From the NCBI GenBank assembly GCA_029817715.1, contig JARUPY010000290.1, positions 434,001 through 498,000 on the forward strand: a stretch of 64,000 nucleotides of DNA. The letters are read 5' to 3'. Below the pieces are notes generated by a model, which had not been told where the DNA came from, ran no database searches, and worked only from the letters and a program-made list of their open reading frames with translations. This document shows, piece by piece, positions 48,559-63,556 of the stretch; position 1 is the first letter of the stretch, and every line of letters starts with the position of its first letter. This stretch comes from Melastoma dodecandrum (taxonomy: Eukaryota; Streptophyta; Magnoliopsida; Myrtales; Melastomataceae). The translations under genes and the position numbers were made by a program.

Positions 48559-51500
48559 CTATGTGGAAGAGCTCGCCAAAATACCGGCGACTTGAGGACA
48601 AGTAATAATCCTTTCTCTAGAAAGCGCCTTCGTTATCATATCCAAGCCATTATCATCAATATGAATCTTCTCAATATGCACCAGCTTAGGATTCAGAAGA
48701 TCTCGAATCCAATGATATCTCATATCTATATGCTTCGACTTCACATGAAAGGTTGAATTCTTCACAAGATATATGACACTTTGATTATCACAAAGAGAAC
48801 ACACCGTTCTTGATTGAATCCAAGCTCTTGGAGAAAATTCATCCACAATAGTTCTTTGCACGCTTCCGTGGCAGTGATGAATTCCGCCTCGGTAGTAGAT
48901 AGTGCAACACATTTCTGAAGCCTAGATTTCCAAGCAACGGCTCCCCCTGCAAAGGTAATTAGATAACCTGATGTCAACTTACGAGTATCAATATTTCCAG
49001 CCACATCTGCATCTGCATAGCCAATCAACTTTGGCTCACCACCTCCGAAACATATACCATAGTTTGTGATGCCTCGCAAATACCTCATGATCCATTTCAC
49101 CACATTCCAATGCTCTTTTCTAGGCTTAGATAAGAATCGACTCACCACACTAACAGCATGCGCTATATCAGGTCTCGTGCACACCATCGCATACATCAAA
49201 CTACCAATAGCAGAACTATAAGAAACCTTTTGCATGTACTACCTATGCTCATCAGAAGAAGGACAATGATCGCGGCTCAACTTAACTCCAGAAGGAAAGG
49301 GAGAACTTATTGCTTTAGTATTTCCAATATTGAACCTTTCCAACACTTTGTGAATATACTTCTCTTGTGATATGAAGATCTTCTTCTCTTCTCTTCTTCT
49401 TATAATTCTCATGGCAAGAATTTGTTCTGCAGGACCTAAGTCTTTCATCGCAAAAGACTTGTTCAATTGCTTCTTCAAATGATTATTGCATGAGATATTC
49501 CTATCCACAAGAAGCATATCATCCACATATAATAGGAGAATAATGAAGTCATCATCACCAAACCTCTGAAAGAAGACACAATGGTCTGTACTGGTTCTAG
49601 TGTAGCCATGCTCCCCCATAAAGGACTCAAAATTCATATTCCATTCATTGCCTTAGGGCTTGTTTCAAACCGTAGAGACTTTTTTCATTACTATGAAACC
49701 TTCAGGTTGTTCCATTAGTCACCATAAAGAAAGACAGTCTTGACATCCATTTGCTCAATCTCCAAGTCAAGGTTGGCAGCTAAACCCATCACAACTCAAA
49801 TGGATGACATCTTCACAAGCGAAGACAAAATCTCATCAAAATCAACTCATTTCCTCTGACTGAAACCATTTACTACCAATCTTGCTTTATATCGTGTGTG
49901 AGAGTTGTATTCATGCTTTATCCTAAATATTCACCTGTACTTCAAAGCACGCTTAACCTTATGCAACTTCACCAATTCATAGGTATCATTATCGTAAAGT
50001 GATTTCATCTCATCATCCATGACACGAACCCATTCTTGTTTTTGATCACTCTCCATGGCTTCTTCAAAATATTCAGGCTCTCCCCCATCGGTCAACATAA
50101 TATACTCGTTAACTGGATACCTGGTGGATGGTTGTCGTTCTCTCAATGACCTCCTGAGTGGCATATCACTTGGAGCTTCAGTTGTTGGTAAATCCTCAAT
50201 AACTTCGGTTTCTATCTCATCTGTCTCATGGTCATCATCCAAAACTTTACTCTACGATGGAATTGACATAGGAGGAACAATACCCATATCCAAGTTCTCA
50301 GTTATAGTAACAGACGAAGATTTCACCTTGTCAATGTCCTCTATAGTCTGATCCTCTACAAAATTGCATCTCGACTTCGAACAAGCATCTTTGAGATATG
50401 ATCATAAAATCTATAACCAAACTCATCCTAACCATATCCGATAAAAATACATTGCTTTGACTTTAAATCAAGCTTATTTCTCTCATCACTTGGAATGTGT
50501 ACAAAGGCTTTGCATCCAAAAACTTTCAAGTGATCGTAAGAGGGATCCTTACCACTCAAACTCGATTTGGAACATCAAACTTCAAGGGTACACACGGTGT
50601 AAGATTTAACACGTGAACAACAAAGTTAAGAGCTTCTCCCCATAAAGACTTCGGCAACTTGGCATGTGAAAGTAGACATCTTAGTCGTTCAACAAGTGTT
50701 CTATTCATCCTCTCTGCTAACCCATTTAACTGAGGTGTTTTGGGTGGCGTCTTTTGATGTCGAATGCCATGCTGTATACAATACTCATCAAATGGACCCA
50801 AATACTCACCTTCATTATCTGATCGAATGCACTTGAGCTTTCTTCCAGTTTCCCTCTCAACTGAAACATGAAACTGTTTGAACACATTTATAACTTGGCT
50901 CTTGTTCTTCAAGGTATAAACCCAAGTCTTTCTCGAATGATCATCAATGAAAGTGACAAAATAAAGAGATCTACCTATAGTCTGAGTCTTCATAGGACCA
51001 CATAAATCAGAATGCACCAAGCCAAGAATGTTTTCTTTTCTACCTGGCGATGAAGACTTAAATAAAACACGATTCTGCTTTCCTGCCAAACAATGATCAC
51101 ACTTTTACAAGCTCGCATTCTTCAAACCAGATAAGGCATTTTTTTTGCCTAAGAGAATAAGTCCTTTCTCACTAATGTGACCAAGTCTTTTATGCCACAA
51201 CTCAGATATAGTCACATTTTCTACCACATTAACAACATGATTCACAATCTTAGCATGCAACATGTATAAAGCCGAAGATCTCTCACCTCTTGCCACAATC
51301 ATCGAACCTTTGGTAAGCTTCCATCTTTCATTTGTAGGGGTACTACAATAACCATCATCATCTAGCTTTCCAGTCGAAATCAAGTTCAACCTAATGTCTG
51401 GGACATGCTTTACATCTTTCATGCAACTTAGAACCAGTACTAGTCTCCAAGCAAATATCACTAATGTTAACAACCTTTGCATCACCATCATTTCCCATCT

Positions 51501-52397
51501 TCACAAAACCAAAACTACCTGGTGTGTAAGAAGTGAAGAAATCCTTCCGAGAGGTAGTATGGTAAAAGCACCACTGTCAAACACCCAACTAGTCTCGTGG
51601 CTAGTCAAGTTAACCACATCACAATCATAGATAATTAGAAAATCTTCAGTAGTAGTGGCTCGTTCTGTATCACTACTTTCACCTGATTTCTTGTCTTTGC
51701 CCTTCTCTTTATATCTTTGCTTATTCTCCTTCTTCAATAGCCGACAAAAAGGCTTGATATGTCCCTTCTTACCACAATGATGACATTCAACATCCGCAAA
51801 CTTTCCTTGAGACTTACTTTTGCCAAGGATATAATTTCTCCCCCGTGACTCGGTAACCAGAATATCCGACTTCGAAGAAGAATTAGAATCAAGAGACTTT
51901 CTCCTCACCTCTTCATTCATACAGCTAGCCTTCGCTAAATCATATGTAACCACTCCTTTTGGAGCTGAATTCGAAACTGATGTCCTGAAAGTATCCTAAG
52001 TGTGCGGCAAATTACCAAACAACCACAAACCAAGCAACTCGTCTTCAAATTTGAGACCCAGGGAAGACAAGTGATTAATATAACCCTGAAAGTTGTTGAT
52101 ATGATCCGCCATTGAAGAACCATCCTTATACTTCAATCTCAATAGTTGATTCAACACATACATATTGTTGTTTCCTGTATTGCTGGCATAAAGCTCCTCA
52201 AGTTTACTGCAGAGAGTCCGAACATGGTTGGTTCCACTGACATGATTCAGCACATTATTTTCAACCCACTGTCTGATAAATCCACACACTTGCCTGTGAA
52301 AGATAGTCCACTGCTCCTTTGTCTTATCCTCTAGTAATTCTGTAGAGAAAACAAGCATTTCTTTACATAAAGCAAATCTTTCATTCGAGACTTCCAA
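48559..52397 (-). pseudogene. Copia gag-pol polyprotein, broken by stops and frameshifts
   Basis: From right to left: gag (52397-51996, typical NMYVLNQLLRLKYKDG block), zinc knuckle CHHCGKKGHIKPFC and protease WVFDSG (51953-51501), the integrase zinc-binding region ELWHKRLGHIS (51491-51105), and the integrase core (51089-50556) with Asp in HSDLCGP, Asp in RSDNEGEY and Glu in LAERMNRT. Then come a linker (50242-49931), reverse transcriptase with YVDDMLLV (49637-49239), and RNase H with a diverged catalytic region and ALSTTEAEF (49235-48559). The coding pieces lie in several frames, the N-terminal part of the reverse transcriptase (about 49640-49930) is decayed, and RNase H is split by a frameshift near 48760-48910. 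It cannot make an intact polyprotein. Confidence 0.88.
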
Positions 52398-52477
52398 GAA
52401 GAATAATTCGTATCAGTCAACATAATCATCTTGCTCGTATTAGCCTCCATCACTCGACACATATCATAATCAATCAA

Positions 52478-52495
52478 ACCCGCTCTGATACCACT
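52478..52495 (-). promoter_or_regulatory. primer binding site of the Copia element
   Basis: The - strand reads AGTGGTATCAGAGCGGG right after the 5' LTR end. The TGGTATCAGAGC core is complementary to the 3' end of initiator methionine tRNA, the usual Copia primer. Confidence 0.88.
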
Positions 52496-53194
52496 TGATG
52501 GGATGTAACACGAACTAACACACCTTGAAATTCATCGAATGACTTCCTTAAGGGTATAATAGAATTTTCACAGCGAAAATAAACAATCAAAAGTAAGAAA
52601 AAATACCGAAATTAAACGTGGAAAACTCCTCAATGTGAGGAATAAAACCAAGACCCGAGGCACCACCAAAACTTCCACTAAATCAACAAAGAAGTGGGTA
52701 CAGAAGTGTTCTTCTCAAATCACCAATAATAGCACATAAACTTCTTCTCTACTCAGCGTAACATCAAGAACTCATCTTGGTAATCATACGCTTAACAACA
52801 CAAAGAAGAAGGAGCTGAAATCAAGAACCTCGAATCTGGTAATCTCGAAAACGGGGCGAGATCACAAGCGAGAAGGCTCTAATAGCAATCTCCACCATTC
52901 AGAATACAGAACCTCAAGTCAAAAATAGTCTCTAAAACCTTCATGAAGTTCCAACGGTGCGATGGGCGGCAATAACTCGATTAAGTGAATGTCGCGCAGG
53001 CTGAAACTAGGTTGCGACGGAATCCGAGTTGCGTCTCCTCTTTGGTTGTTTCCCTCTTGCTACGTTTTTCGTATCTTGTGTCATCTGAGGACAACCCTAG
53101 ATGAACTTTGAGAGTATGATGGACTTCGGGCTTCATCTGTGTAAAGAAATACGGGCTAAGGCCGCTCTTACAAATAGGAGAGAACAACTCAACA
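52496..53194 (-). repeat. 5' LTR of the Copia element
   Basis: 699 bp; direct repeat of 47855-48542 and homologous to the solo LTR at 28974-29654. Confidence 0.88.
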
Positions 53195-56100
53195 CTCACG
53201 TGAGGCACGACAAATGAGTCGTTCTGTAGTGAATCATAGTATAGAGTAGTTGTGTCTTAATACGGGAGGAGTCATACCTATATATAGGATAAGTCATTCG
53301 TCTGAAGTTTTATTAAAAATCACTTAGTTGGGTGGAATGGACGTAGACCGATTTGGCTGACCCACCATAAAATTCATTATGCATGTTTATTTTTGTGCTA
53401 CTAACCTTTGTTTTTGTGCTTGTGGTAACAAATAGTTTCATCCACACCAACGATGATTGTGTTTTGTTATCATAACATCACTACAATAGCTCAGATCTGT
53501 TATTAAAAGTCATTTTTTTTCAAATTTTTCTTGAATACGATTCCGTTCTCATTCATTTTCGTATCACAAAACTTCAATTAGAATGAAAAGCACTAATTCA
53601 CCCATTTTTAGTGTTGTCATTGTTATTACCTAACACTCCATTCACTCGACAACGTGATATATACATAAAATAAAATATCGTCAATTAATATGGTCACACT
53701 AAGCCTAGTGTGGCGTTAGCTTCTTTTCTATTCATCATTTGTGGCGTGACCACGACATTGTTTCTATTCATGGTGCCACTAGAGTCTGACGTGCCCAACT
53801 GTAAGAAAACCCAACAACAATAAAGAAGATAAATCTATGTTCATTAGATTTAGAATTTCACAAAATTTGGATACAAGTCCGACCTCGTCTCAATAGAATT
53901 CATCATGTCTTTCTCATCAAGCGGGCGCATGTTCTTCCAATCCTATGATTTTTCTTTTGTTTCAAAACTCTATTTTGTGTGATTGGAATCCTTGGACGTG
54001 TGGTTATGGAAGAGCTGTGTGCAGTGGGAACGAGTTGGTCCAGTTGGATAGATTTTACCATAGCGTCGTATTGAATTCAGAATTTCTGTGACGCATATTT
54101 TGCTCGTCTATTTTAAAAGGGGTGGATTGCATGATATATTACAGAAGCTTCAACCTTTTATGTTTGAGGGAAAAAGAAGTTATTACCGCTACTATTTGAT
54201 GGGATTGTCCTTAGCCGAAATACTCATGTGAAGAGGAGTTTTATATTGTAGATTCTTTCGTATGGACAACATTAGATAAAAAAGAAGATGAAATTAGATT
54301 AATATTAAAACAATTTAGATAAAAAAGAAGATGAAATTAGATTAATATTAAAACAATTTAGATGGGTCATAAACTTAGAACATTGAAGGCTTGCAAACAA
54401 TATGGAACAAGCAAGTGAAGTGATCCTTCCCTTGGTTTCACTCAATTTATGGAAAAGGGACGCTTCTCAGTTTTGGAGGATATTGGTATAACGATTTTCT
54501 CGATATCCAACCCAAACACATGACTGGTTCTTAAAAAAAAAAGGTTTCAATAAAAAATGTGTCCGTCATTATTACCTCATGGGGAAACATGCATCTCCCT
54601 CCCTTGAACCAGTCTTTCTTTTGTACGATATAATATTTCCATTTGTCACACTACCCTTGTTCATCCAGGCATTTCGCTGTTGTTCTTCTTGTTTTTTTTT
54701 TTTTTTAATATATACCCAGAAGAGGACTCTGATCATTTGGCGAAATAACAAAAGAAAATAATGTCACGTCATATCCATGGGCACGAAGGAGGGTTTCGTG
54801 TTTGGGAGGAAGACTAACTGTTCCTCTGAAAGGAAAGAGAGAGAGGGGGGAGGAACTACTAAACAGACTCGAAGATATTATTATATAAGAAAGATTTAAG
54901 GGATGTTGTTAACTTAACCATTAACACCCCCCATCTATCTGATGGGTAGGAGAGGAGAGGACTTGTTCAAACTGGAGTTGGCTTAACAAGAAGGGAAAGG
55001 AAAATACGAAATCAAGTTAGGTGAGGTGAGGAGCTTCCGTCCTGGTCATACGCGGTTGAAGGAAGGAGGAGATGTGGATGAGTTCTTTCTTATTAAGAAA
55101 ACAGAAAAATATATATATTGAGAGAAAATTGGCAGGTGGGTGGGTGATGCGATGGAAGGAGGAATTGGTGGTGAAAGATGTTAGGTGGGTGTGATTTTTT
55201 AAGGGGATTAAAACATGATTTAATCGGCTGGGTTGGGTTGGGTTTGGTTGGTGAAGGGTCGGTCTGGTCTGGTCTGTCTTCCTTTCTTTCTGAAAATCAA
55301 CATCAACCCCTCCTCTTTCCATTCCAATCCCAGAGCAGATTATCATCAAATAAATATCTTCAAACTCAATTAAAAAAAAATTGAAGTGTGTTAGATGTGG
55401 TACATGACAAACGTTTGATAGGTTTGGGGGTCATGTGCTTATGATATATATATGTCGTGTCGTGTGTTTTGGGATCGGGGAAGTGAGTGCAGAGTTAAAA
55501 CATGTCGGCTCCAAATCAAAAGATGTGTAAAAGTAATATATGCGAGGGGAGTGAGGGAGGAATATACCACCGGCACCGGCCATGCCGATTTCCACCAGAA
55601 TGTCTCTCGCTCGCTCGATCACCATCGGGGCATCCATCCATCCATCCATCATCCAACTGTCCTGTTGACACGAGTTTGACTATGGAACCACGAAACTCCC
55701 TCACCAACCCCCTACCCCTTCGCTTTCAATCTTCTGATATTATATAATACAATACAAAACAAAACAAAAAAAAAAACCCATCAATTTTCCTGTACGTAAA
55801 ACCATTTCGACGGAGCCAATTCTTGGGAGCACGATAAAACGTGACCACCCCCCGGGCCGGGTCCTTTCTCTTTCACGCCGATATTGAAAACGAGGAGGAA
55901 GATCTCTCTCGCCATTTGGTCATGATATTATCAAACCCTTTTTCGGGGAGTCCTCAAATTTCTCGTTACAAATATTTATGTTTTCGTTTTGTCTTGAATG
56001 TCATACCCAAATCCAGGGTCACCGGCAGTCGCATGAAGTAAAGTTTTTGGGCAGTGGAAAATTCCGTTCACCGTTGATTGTATAGTCTTACGAGAGACAT

Positions 56101-56546
56101 TCAAAATATTTGTGCCGGTCCATGAACCCTTGAGGACATGGGATGGTGATAATATTTTTGGGTTCGAAATCTGACCCACTTAATCATATCATCTGTTGTT
56201 TTTATATCCCACGTTTCCTATAAACAGCAACGTCCAAAAGCACTTAATTGTTTTTTTACTTTGGAATTTTTTTACCATCGCGGATAAAAAAAAAAGTGAT
56301 GGTTAAATCATATTTACTTGTTGGAGTAGGAGGTAGGTGGACTTAATTTCGAACTTATTTAATAATAATAATACGAGGAAGAGAGGGAGGGATGGAGGGA
56401 GGAGAAGAATGGGAAGCACCTAAAACCCCACGCTTTCCTTTTCCTAATGATGGCCGTTGGAGATCTTCCCAACTCTTCCTTCCTTCAACTCACCTAACCC
56501 CAATTATCAACCACCCCGCCCCCCCCTCCGTCCCTCCCCCTCTTCT
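53195..56546. other. intergenic region upstream of the DAHP synthase gene
   Basis: No gene was supported. It contains a 43-bp tandem duplication (listed separately), a (CCAT)n microsatellite near 55635-55650, T and A runs (54688-54706, 55768-55777), and strand-biased G-rich or C-rich stretches near 54840-55330. Short ORFs in 55017-55750 on both strands overlap each other and have no domain. Confidence 0.5.
54272..54363. repeat. perfect 43-bp tandem duplication
   Basis: The unit starting 'ttagataaaaaagaagatg' at 54272 repeats without change at 54315 and begins a third time at 54358 ('ttagat'). There are two full copies plus a few bases. It lies in non-coding DNA. Confidence 0.9.
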
Positions 56547-56553
56547 TATAAAA
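56547..56553 (+). promoter_or_regulatory. TATA box of the DAHP synthase gene
   Basis: TATAAAA lies 130 bases upstream of the start codon at 56677, which would put transcription start near 56580. The in-frame ATG at 56392 is therefore upstream of the likely transcript, which supports the start at 56677. Confidence 0.65.
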
Positions 56554-56676
56554 ACAACGCAATTTGCCTCCCCACCAAAACAAATTAAAATTAAATTAAA
56601 AGAAAAAAAAAACAGGGAGAAGAAAGAGGCCGACAGACGAACAAGGAAGACCCGTCGTCTGTCTCTGTATTCCAAC

Positions 56677-58761
<2,085 letters not shown>

Positions 58762-58794
58762 TTATTAAGACATGTTGCTTCAGATCTAAATAAA

Positions 58795-61700
58795 GAGAAA
58801 GAGAGGGGGGAATCGGCCACCAACTCCTCCTCCTCCTTCTCGTCCTCCTAAACATTTGTTTCTGTTTATCATCTCAGCGGAATCTTTTGGGTGTTGTTCT
58901 CAGTCTTCCTCCTCCTCCTCCTCCTCCTCTGTATTTCATTTATTTTGAGTCTCAAGTTGTGGCTACAACCAATTTGAACGTATCATCAGAAGCCCTAAGT
59001 AGTTGTTGAATGTTAAGTTTTAACTTTAAACAGTTTTATCCCCTAGAAAATTAGTTGCATCTAATTACTGTTTTCTAATAATGAATTGGCCATTAATATA
59101 TTAAATTGAAAAATATCATACATATATTTTATTTCTTTCCTTCTCCCAAATTGATAGTTGGTGAAAAACAAATAATCTTTTAATAGTTTGACTTGTCTTA
59201 CTTTTCAATCATGTCAATAAAATTTCTAAAACAAACATAAAATATATAAATTTTTTAATTTAAAAAATTAAATATAAAAATTTAAAAATACTTAGAATAA
59301 TGAGTAGTAGTAGTAATAATAATAATTGATTATCATATATTTGAATTAAGATTTGACAAGCACTAAAAAATAACAACCAAAAAGAGAAATACGTTTATAA
59401 TAAATTGAATGAAACATTCATCAAATATTCCAACTTTATTTTTTTTATAATAATTTAATGTATTCAATTATATTGCAATTTTTAACTATTTAAGTATTAG
59501 TTGTTATTTTTAAGAATAATATTTGAATTGATTACTCAATTTATCAAAAAAGTTAGGTAAGAAGGTTTGTTAACATGTGGAAAAAAACACGATTAAAATA
59601 ATATCTGCCTTATTTAAAAAAAATACTCACATTGCGTTTGAAATACGAAGAAGAAAAGATATAATAAATTATAAAGTTAAAATATGTGTTTATGGCATCA
59701 ACTTTGAGTCAACTTTTTATTTTGTCATTAATTTAGCTTGTTATATAATTTTGTCACTAACTTTTATTTTTATTTTTATTTTAATCGAACTTGAATTTTT
59801 TCTCACGTAAGCCAAACAAACCTTAATAGACAATTTTCATTTATTGACTAAAAAATGAAAAAAATTTTAAAAATGGAAAATAATATTGAAATCTCTCGTA
59901 TGATTTTTTATTTTAAAATTTTGATGGACAAATCAAATGCATTAGAGGACGATAGTTGCTGATTATGTCAAAAAATATGCAAAATCGATGAAGCTGGATG
60001 ATGTTACATTACGGGAATAATAATACGGGTAAAGTGGATTATAAGGCGAATGAATGAGAGGTTGAAACTCCACTATTATAAGACACGAATTATACTATAT
60101 TGAGGACTTGTTTGGCTTTCACTAGAAGAAATTTAATATTGACCAAAATCAAAATTAAAAAAAAAAAAAGTTGGTGCCAAATTATATAACAAACTAAACT
60201 AATGACAAAACTGAAAATTGGTTCAAAGTTGAGGCATAGTTTGTTAATTATAAATATACTAGAATAGAAATGAAATGTTAAAAAATTTGAAAGAGTTTTT
60301 TAATTTATTATAAGATTATAAAAAACTTATCTTTTAAAATTAAAATAGAGAAATCATTTTACACAATTTATTAAAAGGATGAATAAGAAATTTTTATGTA
60401 TTAAATGGATGGGCAGAAAAGCATTTTCAATTACACAACTCCAATAAAAATTTAAAAATATCTATTAATTATGTAAAATAGAAAAATAAATATAAGTAAT
60501 TTTAAACATATTATTATTTTAATAAATTTATTGAGACAAACACATCCATATTTGAATTTGTGTAATATTATAGGAAAAAAAACTAACGTGAAGAAAAATT
60601 ACTATCATTAAATAATATCATCTTTATAAATGGTCATTTTATAGCCACCTGTAATGTATTTAATTAAGATAATTAGTATTTAATAAAAGCAATTAAAAAA
60701 TAATTTAGTAAATAATCATTAGAATTGTTCTATAATATCAATACCTTAAGTATCATAATATTCGAAAGAAAATCTGTGTATTCTATTAACTTATAGTAAC
60801 AAAACTATTGTATAAAAATATATTTTGCTCTCTCCCTAATTAATACTTTAATAATGAAGTCTTATTTTCATTTTAACTTTATTTAGTAGGTGTGAAATGA
60901 AGGATAATATAACTAAATCCATTTTAAATTGCCATCCACGTAATGTTTTTGGTAAAATCGAAATCCAGTACTGAAGAAAGGTTGCCGAATAAATTGGCTT
61001 CATCTAAGTTCTGATTTGATTATAACCTACCCAACACGGTTACCTGGAATATGAAGATCGAAAATACTTTCAATAAGTCTTATTCAACAACCATCTTAAC
61101 GTCGACTCCGTTCAAGTTTTATTTGTAACCCATGCTCACTGACATTAATAATTCGTTGGCTTTATTATTGACAAGAAACTACGAACAACTTTAGTCTTCC
61201 AGTGTCCTTTTTCGCTACACCCCGACATGATGACGCCGCTCGCTTGGCCGCTATTTATTGCAGAGCTCTAGGGGATTTGATGTGATTTGATTTTTTTTTT
61301 TCGCGAAATTAAGAGAATGATATGATATGATAAGGTCACTGAAAATCATATTAATTTAAAGCCTAATTTACCTTAATTTTCATGGATAGTATATTATAAT
61401 TAATTGAAAATCGCATTAAATACAGTGCGGACCGAGATGGACTACCACATTTTATCATGTAAAATTATTATATTAACTTTATTTTAGGATCATATAATAA
61501 ATTTTAACGGCCGGTGTACTAAAAAAATATCATTGGTGAGAAATAGTTATTATTATCTAAAATTTTATAAACAATCTAATTTTAAACTTGTGGTGGTAAT
61601 AACGGAGAAATATAAATTATAAATTGATTCTCTTTAAATGACTCTTCTCAAAAAAAATATTTGTAAAAAAGTTATGAGATAAAAATAAATTAAAAAATAT

Positions 61701-61800
61701 TTAATTTAAATTTTAAAAAAGGAAGGAAGTCGGTCCCCGGACAGGGATAACCACAAGCAGATTATCAGTTTATCGGCAAGCCTGAACCCTAGAAATCTCC
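58795..61800. other. AT-rich intergenic region between the DAHP synthase and CURT1 genes
   Basis: It starts with the 3' flank of the DAHP synthase gene, which includes a (TCC)n microsatellite at about 58905-58930. The rest (59000-61700) is strongly AT-rich with many short A/T runs. No gene, RNA or recognisable element was seen. Confidence 0.55.
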
Positions 61801-61815
61801 ATTTCCCCTACAACC

Positions 61816-61850
61816 ACAGCCACCGCCACCACCACCACCACCACCAACAT
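61816..61850 (+). repeat. (CCA)n microsatellite in the CURT1 5' leader
   Basis: Seven or more CCA/CCG units lie about 25-55 bases upstream of the start codon. In this position length changes could alter the leader. Confidence 0.75.
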
Positions 61851-61873
61851 TTTTCTTCTGTCGATTGTTAACA

Positions 61874-63556
61874 ATGGTGTCTCTGACGCTATCATTATCA
61901 ACTCCTCCGATTTCCCGTCGTGTCCTGCCTTCCACCTCCTCGCTTACCCTCGGATGTGATAGTAAGTTGGATGCGCATGTCATCTCTTCTTGTCTTAGTT
62001 TCGCAGCCTTTCCATCCGTTAATTGGATAGGCGACGCATTACTGCAAACGAGATTTTGAGAGATGTGATTGTTGTAGTTTGTTAATTCGTTTACATTTGA
62101 TGCAGAGGTATTCTTCCATGGGCGAAGAAGAACGCTTGCAAGAGCGGCTTCCGACGAATCGCCAACTGGATCTAATCAGTATATTGGAGGGGTTCCGGTG
62201 GCCGAAGTCACTCCCTTCTTTGATGGTCCTTCGTATGGACAAACTGTTGTGTCAGAAGTCGTTGTAGAGGAGCAGGCACCGTTAGCTGAGGAGGATCTGC
62301 CGCCGCCACCACCACCACCAGCTCAGGAGGATCAGCTGCAGTCCATTGAAATTTTGCAGAACATCAAGGATGTAAGTATGAACTATGCTACTTGCTTTTA
62401 TCATATTTGCAAGTTTAATAGTTTGAATGTTTGATTCTTATCATTTTCACCAACACCCTTTGTTTAACTCAGGGCAAACCTTTTCTTTATTTCCCTTTAC
62501 ATGACACGATCTTTCTTTTTTCCGTCTTCACTAAAGAAGAGATCCATAGGCTAATTGAAATATGCTTGAGTTGCCATGATGATACCAGTGACCTATTGAA
62601 AGTGCGTGCTTGCACTTGATGAGTCGTCGACTCTTTTGTCGATCGATGCGGTTACCTGAGCAACTACCCAACCATTATGTCTATTTTCTTTATTTCCATG
62701 TTTCTGCATTTTGAGATAATGGTGTGTTTTGATGGCATTTCGTTTCCTCTCGAACTCGATTTAGTGGCCGGATCTTCCTTTTAAAAAGTGGTTGTCCATA
62801 ATGGAGTTGTCTGTCTTCAAAAAACATTGTAAAACAACAATTTTGTAACGAAATAAAGCAACTCTGAAGACCTAAAAAGTAGATTAGCGGCGAAGATTGG
62901 AGTAATATGCCGTCCTGTCCTGGCATCTTGTCTGTAGGACTCGAAATAACTCAATAGCAGCAGGTTAAAATAATATTCTGCCTTCAAGTTATATGTGGTG
63001 GGGATAGAGTTGTTAGCCTAAGATTCAGTTTATTGACAGAAATTTTTAAATTTTGATTCCATCTCAATCTATATGAAACGTCCGCATCCACCTGGGAGAA
63101 CTCGTTGCATGACTTCTCTTTTACTTATTTCAGATTGACTCGGGTGATATAATTCCTATCGCGCTCTATGGGAGTGGTGCTCTCATTGCCCTTTGGCTAG
63201 CATCAGCAGTTGTCCGTGCCATCGACTCGATTCCCTTGGTAGGCCCTCATCATTTACGACAGGGTGACTCGCTTGGTATTGTTATCGCCCCTCACCGATG
63301 TTCCTTTTTGGTGATTAGGTCCCCAAGCTTATGGAACTCGTGGGTCTGGCCTATTCTGTCTGGTTTGGCTATAGGTATCTGCTCTACAAGGTAACAAAGC
63401 GATAACCAATTCACACATCCAAGATGAGACGGTTTGATATTTCTGATGTAAGGAATTGAGAACATGATATGGCCACCTTATTTGCAGAGTGACAGGGAAG
63501 AACTGTTCGCAAAAATAGAAGAATTGAAGCAGGAGGTCCTTGGCTTCGACAATTAG
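61874..63556 (+). CDS. CURT1D: CURVATURE THYLAKOID 1 family protein, CURT1D-like, plastid
   Basis: Five exons: 61874-61961, 62106-62371, 63134-63238, 63319-63390, 63488-63556, with a continuous frame of 199 residues. CURT1 proteins sit at grana margins and bend thylakoid membranes. The first ~45 residues look like a chloroplast transit peptide (basic, ending near RRTLARAAS). A central acidic stretch carries seven consecutive prolines. The C-terminal CURT1 domain has two membrane helices (about 122-143 and 157-175), joined by SIPLVPKLMELVGL, and a final amphipathic helix. The IDSGD start of the domain and the IDSIP loop are closest to the CURT1D member as I recall it, but A/B/C/D assignment needs a tree. 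The ATG at 61874 is chosen because it opens the transit peptide. AATAAA lies at 63591-63596. Confidence 0.9.

Larger units (their letters stand above)
47855..53194 (-). mobile_element. full-length but disabled Copia retrotransposon (5,340 bp)
   Basis: Direct LTRs lie at 47855-48542 (3' LTR) and 52496-53194 (5' LTR), each TGATGGG...CAACA on the + strand. On the - strand the 5' LTR is followed by a TGGTATCAGAGC primer binding site, and the 3' LTR is preceded by a GAGGGGGAGATT polypurine tract. The order gag, protease, integrase, reverse transcriptase, RNase H is that of Copia. The motifs suggest the Tork/Tnt1 group, with less certainty. The 5-bp flanks TTCAT and CTCAC differ at two positions, both C/T, which would fit a decayed target-site duplication. 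Confidence 0.92.

Noticed and set aside
47850..53199. TTCAT/CTCAC as target-site duplication of the Copia element
   Set aside because: Only three of five bases match. Both differences are C/T, so decay is possible, but it is not proof by itself; the element is supported by its LTRs and priming sites instead.
56392..56676. 95-codon in-frame N-terminal extension of DAHP synthase
   Set aside because: The TATA box at 56547 lies downstream of this ATG, the extension lacks conserved sequence, and the start at 56677 gives a proper transit peptide and normal length.
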